Shown in pieces: positions 61,809 to 64,000 of a stretch of DNA of 64,000 bases (position 1 is the first letter of the stretch; each line of letters starts with the position of its first letter). The notes beneath the pieces were generated by a model. That model was not told where the DNA came from and did no database searches. It worked only from the letters and a program-made list of their open reading frames with translations. The DNA comes from Deltaproteobacteria bacterium (GTDB lineage: Bacteria > Myxococcota_A > Polyangia > GCA-2747355), in the NCBI GenBank assembly GCA_020633415.1, contig JACKDQ010000008.1:174867-238866 (forward strand). The letters run 5' to 3'. The translations under genes and the position numbers were made by a program.

Positions 61809-62322
61809 CGATGGCGCTTCAGCTAACCGGCTACCGCGCACTCACCGGTTTACCAGCAGCTCGGCTGCAGTTACAGAACAACTCGCCGCGACCTTAGCGA
61901 CATATTTGACTGGCGGCGACTTGCTCGCGCTCTGCGGTACGCTCGGTGCCGGCAAGACTTGCTTCGCACGCGGACTCGCCCGCGGATTGAATGTCGATCC
62001 CCGCGAAGTTGCTAGCCCAACATTCACGCTGATCAACGTCTACGCGGGTCGTATTCCGCTGGCCCATGTCGACTTTTATCGCCTTGGAGATAGCGACGAG
62101 CTCGATCACATCGGACTCGACGACTACCTGGGAGCGGATGCGGTGTGCGTGATCGAGTGGTTCGATCGCTTTGTCGAGGCGATGCCCGCAGAGTATCTGC
62201 GTGTTGATCTCGAGCTTGACGGCGATGACGGCCGCGTTGTGCATGTCTCCGCCTTCGGAGCGCGCGCCGAGCAATTGCTTCACTCGTGGATCGATGCCGC
62301 CTCCGAGCTGGAGCACGAATGA
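61786..62322 (+). CDS. tsaE: tRNA threonylcarbamoyladenosine ATPase TsaE
   Basis: 178 residues from ATG 61786, inside the end of the preceding gene. Walker A GTLGAGKT (51-58), the SPTFTLINVY switch, HVDFYRL and VIEWFDRF are all classic TsaE. It works with TsaB and TsaD to install t6A37 on tRNA. TsaB and TsaD are not in the window. Its stop overlaps the next start as ATGA. Confidence 0.93.
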   Translation: MPPKQPADDGASANRLPRTHRFTSSSAAVTEQLAATLATYLTGGDLLALCGTLGAGKTCFARGLARGLNVDPREVASPTFTLINVYAGRIPLAHVDFYRLGDSDELDHIGLDDYLGADAVCVIEWFDRFVEAMPAEYLRVDLELDGDDGRVVHVSAFGARAEQLLHSWIDAASELEHE

Positions 62323-63389
62323 GAATTCTATACGGTGTGGTCGGCGAGGGCATGGGGCATGCAACCCGCAGTCGGGTGATTCTCGAGCACTTGCGTCAGC
62401 ATCACGATCTGCAAATCGTCGTGTCTGGAAGGGCGTACGACTATCTCGAGCGACGCTTTTCCAACGTCGTCAAGATCGACGGATTCGAGTTGGCCTATCA
62501 AGACAATACCGTCGATCGCAGCCAAACATTTTGGCGGTTGCTCAAGCGTTTGCCGGAGATGGCCTCGCGAAATGTGGAGCGCTTCACCGAGCTTTCCGAA
62601 GGAAAGTCGCCCGACTTGGTGATCTCCGACTTCGAGAGCCTTTCTTATGCTTACGCTCGGCACCACGAGATCCCTGTGTTGTCGATCGACAATATGCAAA
62701 TCATGCACCGTTGCCAGCATGAACTCTGTTTGAGCGAGGCTGAACAACGCGATTTTCAGTTCGCTCGCGGGATCGTTAAAGCCAAACTGCCACGCTGCTA
62801 CCATTACTTGATCACGACGTTCTTCTTCCCGCCGCTGCGCAAGCCGAATACGTCGTTGTTTCCGCCGATCCTGCGCGACGAGATTCTCGACGCGCAAGTT
62901 ACTCAAGGCGAGCATTTGCTGGTCTATCAGACGACGACCACCAACGATCGGCTGCTGGAGGTATTGCAGCAGACGGGATTGCCCTGTCGCGTCTACGGTA
63001 TGGGGCGCAGTGAAACGATCGGAAAGCTCGAGCTGCGCAGCTTTTCCGATGCGGGGTTTGTCGCGGATCTGGCGAGTTGTCGCGCGGTGTTGGCCAGCGG
63101 TGGCTTTTCGCTGATGGGCGAGGCTGTCTACTTGGGCAAGCCGATTCTCGCGGTGCCACTCGGTAAGCAGTTCGAGCAGTCGCTCAATGCGATCTATCTC
63201 GAGAAACTCGGCTACGGCGTCAACTGTTCCGAGCTCAGTGCATCAGTCGTCGAGCGATTTGTCGCAAACCTCGAAGAATACCGTCGAGCCGTGGGGCTGC
63301 ATCGCCAAGATCGCAACCGAGCGATTCTCGCCAAGCTCGACCAGCTGATCGCGGAGATCGCTCAGCAAAAGGATCAGCACGCCGATTAG
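62319..63389 (+). CDS. GT-B glycosyltransferase-like protein (MJ1255-type)
   Basis: 356 residues from ATG 62319, overlapping the TsaE stop. N-terminal Rossmann domain begins MRILYGVVGEGMGHATRS, with VVSGRAYDYLERRF and DLVISDFESL; the C-terminal domain has LLVYQTTTTNDRLLEVL and the donor-site-like ASGGFSLMGEAVYLGKPILAVPL. This arrangement is seen in archaeal and bacterial MJ1255/VC2487-type family proteins of the UDP-glycosyltransferase group (MurG-like). The acceptor is unknown. Probably cytoplasmic or peripheral. It ends 13 bp before a convergent gene. Confidence 0.85.
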   Translation: MRILYGVVGEGMGHATRSRVILEHLRQHHDLQIVVSGRAYDYLERRFSNVVKIDGFELAYQDNTVDRSQTFWRLLKRLPEMASRNVERFTELSEGKSPDLVISDFESLSYAYARHHEIPVLSIDNMQIMHRCQHELCLSEAEQRDFQFARGIVKAKLPRCYHYLITTFFFPPLRKPNTSLFPPILRDEILDAQVTQGEHLLVYQTTTTNDRLLEVLQQTGLPCRVYGMGRSETIGKLELRSFSDAGFVADLASCRAVLASGGFSLMGEAVYLGKPILAVPLGKQFEQSLNAIYLEKLGYGVNCSELSASVVERFVANLEEYRRAVGLHRQDRNRAILAKLDQLIAEIAQQKDQHAD

Positions 63390-63402
63390 CGGTACCGCCC
63401 AG

Positions 63403-64000
63403 CTAGGGTAGGAGCACCAACTTGCCGATCGTCGATCCCGACTGCAGGGCGCGATGCGCCTCGCCGGCCTGAGCTAGAGGAAAGCTGGTTGTCGCTGGAG
63501 CGGCGATCAGCTTCTTTCGACAGAGCGCTTCTAGTGCGCTCATCGCCTGCTGAAGCAATTGATTGCTGTCGAACAGGTAGCTCAGGTTGAAGGCGAGGAC
63601 GCTGCGGTTCTCGTTGGTCATCTCGAGGGGATTAAACCGCGGGGTGCGCAGATAGTCGCGTGCAAGCTTGAGGTAGTTGGGCTTTTCGCGCCCGCGGCTG
63701 AACATCGTGGCAAAGCCATAGACGACGAGCTTACCGGCCGCTGCCAAGTGCAAGTAGCTCTGCTTGAGCGTTTCAACGCCGTTGGCATCGAAGGCCGCGT
63801 CGACGCCTTGCGGTGCAGCCGCCTCGACTGTCGGCCATAGCGCTTGGGCTTGTTTGTCGATTACCAGGTCGGCCCCGGCTGCCTTGGCCGCGGCGACCTT
63901 GTGCGGTCCATTGACCACGGCGATTACCCGCAGCTCGGCCGCCTTGCAGAGCTGTACCAGGGCGTTACCAACGCCACCGGCTGCGGAGTGGACCAGGGCA
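63403..64000 (-). CDS. Zinc-type alcohol dehydrogenase/quinone reductase, partial
   Basis: The 3' part of a minus-strand gene that runs off the right edge; the frame is open to base 64000. It begins inside the Rossmann NAD(P)-binding domain (HSAAGGVGNALVQLCKAA), then VDAAFDANG and a C-terminal domain with TNENRSVLAFNLSYLF and TIGKLVLLP. The last features are typical of VAT-1-like quinone oxidoreductases within the medium-chain dehydrogenase/reductase superfamily. The zinc-site half is not visible, so cofactor use cannot be judged. Confidence 0.85.
   Translation of the reverse strand, partial: ALVHSAAGGVGNALVQLCKAAELRVIAVVNGPHKVAAAKAAGADLVIDKQAQALWPTVEAAAPQGVDAAFDANGVETLKQSYLHLAAAGKLVVYGFATMFSRGREKPNYLKLARDYLRTPRFNPLEMTNENRSVLAFNLSYLFDSNQLLQQAMSALEALCRKKLIAAPATTSFPLAQAGEAHRALQSGSTIGKLVLLP

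Overview
The window is GC-rich, densely packed bacterial DNA on which I count 46 protein-coding genes, two of them cut by the window edges. The gene content points to a member of the Myxococcota or a close deltaproteobacterial relative. Three exported proteins end in MYXO-CTERM-like tails (a Gly-Cys motif, one hydrophobic helix, an Arg cluster). There are also two Ser/Thr kinases fused to TPR-type repeats, a ~1980-residue TPR protein, several Cys-rich lipoproteins, two cyclic-nucleotide-binding proteins and a well-formed sigma-54 promoter. I cannot name the genus. No rRNA, tRNA, CRISPR array, transposase or integrase was recognised, so the region looks like chromosomal backbone.

Layout. 1-2.4 kb: end of RNase Y, a cysteine desulfurase, an A-type Fe-S carrier and a cold-shock protein closed by a strong terminator. 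2.5-10.9 kb: a Cys-rich lipoprotein, then the giant SIR2-like/kinase-like/TPR protein with a GT-B-like partner. 10.9-13.7 kb (minus): HEAT-repeat protein, GreA, a repeat-bearing lipoprotein and a GH113-like hydrolase. 13.9-17 kb: divergent EF-G paralogue and CDF transporter. 17-22 kb: outer-membrane barrel, GH38 alpha-mannosidase, PEGA protein. 22-28.7 kb: a GGDEF/EAL protein, a pseudokinase-kinase receptor and a LysM murein endopeptidase. 28.8-31 kb (minus): MYXO-CTERM matrixin and its partner. 31.2-35.5 kb (minus): four-gene operon for a YbjN protein, an AGPS-like flavoenzyme, a second flavoprotein and an Fe-S subunit. 35.6-45.2 kb: acyl-CoA dehydrogenase, cNMP/PilZ protein, a MYXO-CTERM protein, GlpD, AspRS and a large amidase. 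45.2-48.3 kb: sigma-54 promoter driving a nucleotidyltransferase-like/AEP-transaminase fusion plus a phosphoesterase. 48.3-52.4 kb (minus): TreZ, GlgA, a MEMO-family protein. 52.6-59.4 kb: double cNMP-domain protein, CBM9-like and CAP lipoproteins, a kinase-pseudokinase. 59.5-64 kb: MTAP, PfkB kinase, small helical protein, TsaE, a GT-B protein, and part of a quinone-oxidoreductase-like gene.

How the genes work together. Themes are envelope and surface biology (amidase, endopeptidase, barrel, lipoproteins, anchored protease), carbohydrate metabolism (GH38, GH113-like, GlgA, TreZ, CBM9-like) and signalling (kinases, cNMP, c-di-GMP). Three loci deserve attention as possibly undescribed systems: (1) the giant protein with a SIR2-like domain whose catalytic Asn is Gly, fused to an atypical kinase; (2) the sigma-54-driven transaminase fusion, whose N-terminal nucleotidyltransferase fold has lost its catalytic motifs; (3) the AGPS-like/flavoprotein/Fe-S operon, which resembles a glycolate-oxidase complex built on an ether-lipid-synthase-type catalytic subunit. 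Start codons were chosen by Shine-Dalgarno match, overlap with neighbours and signal-peptide logic. No database or computation was used.
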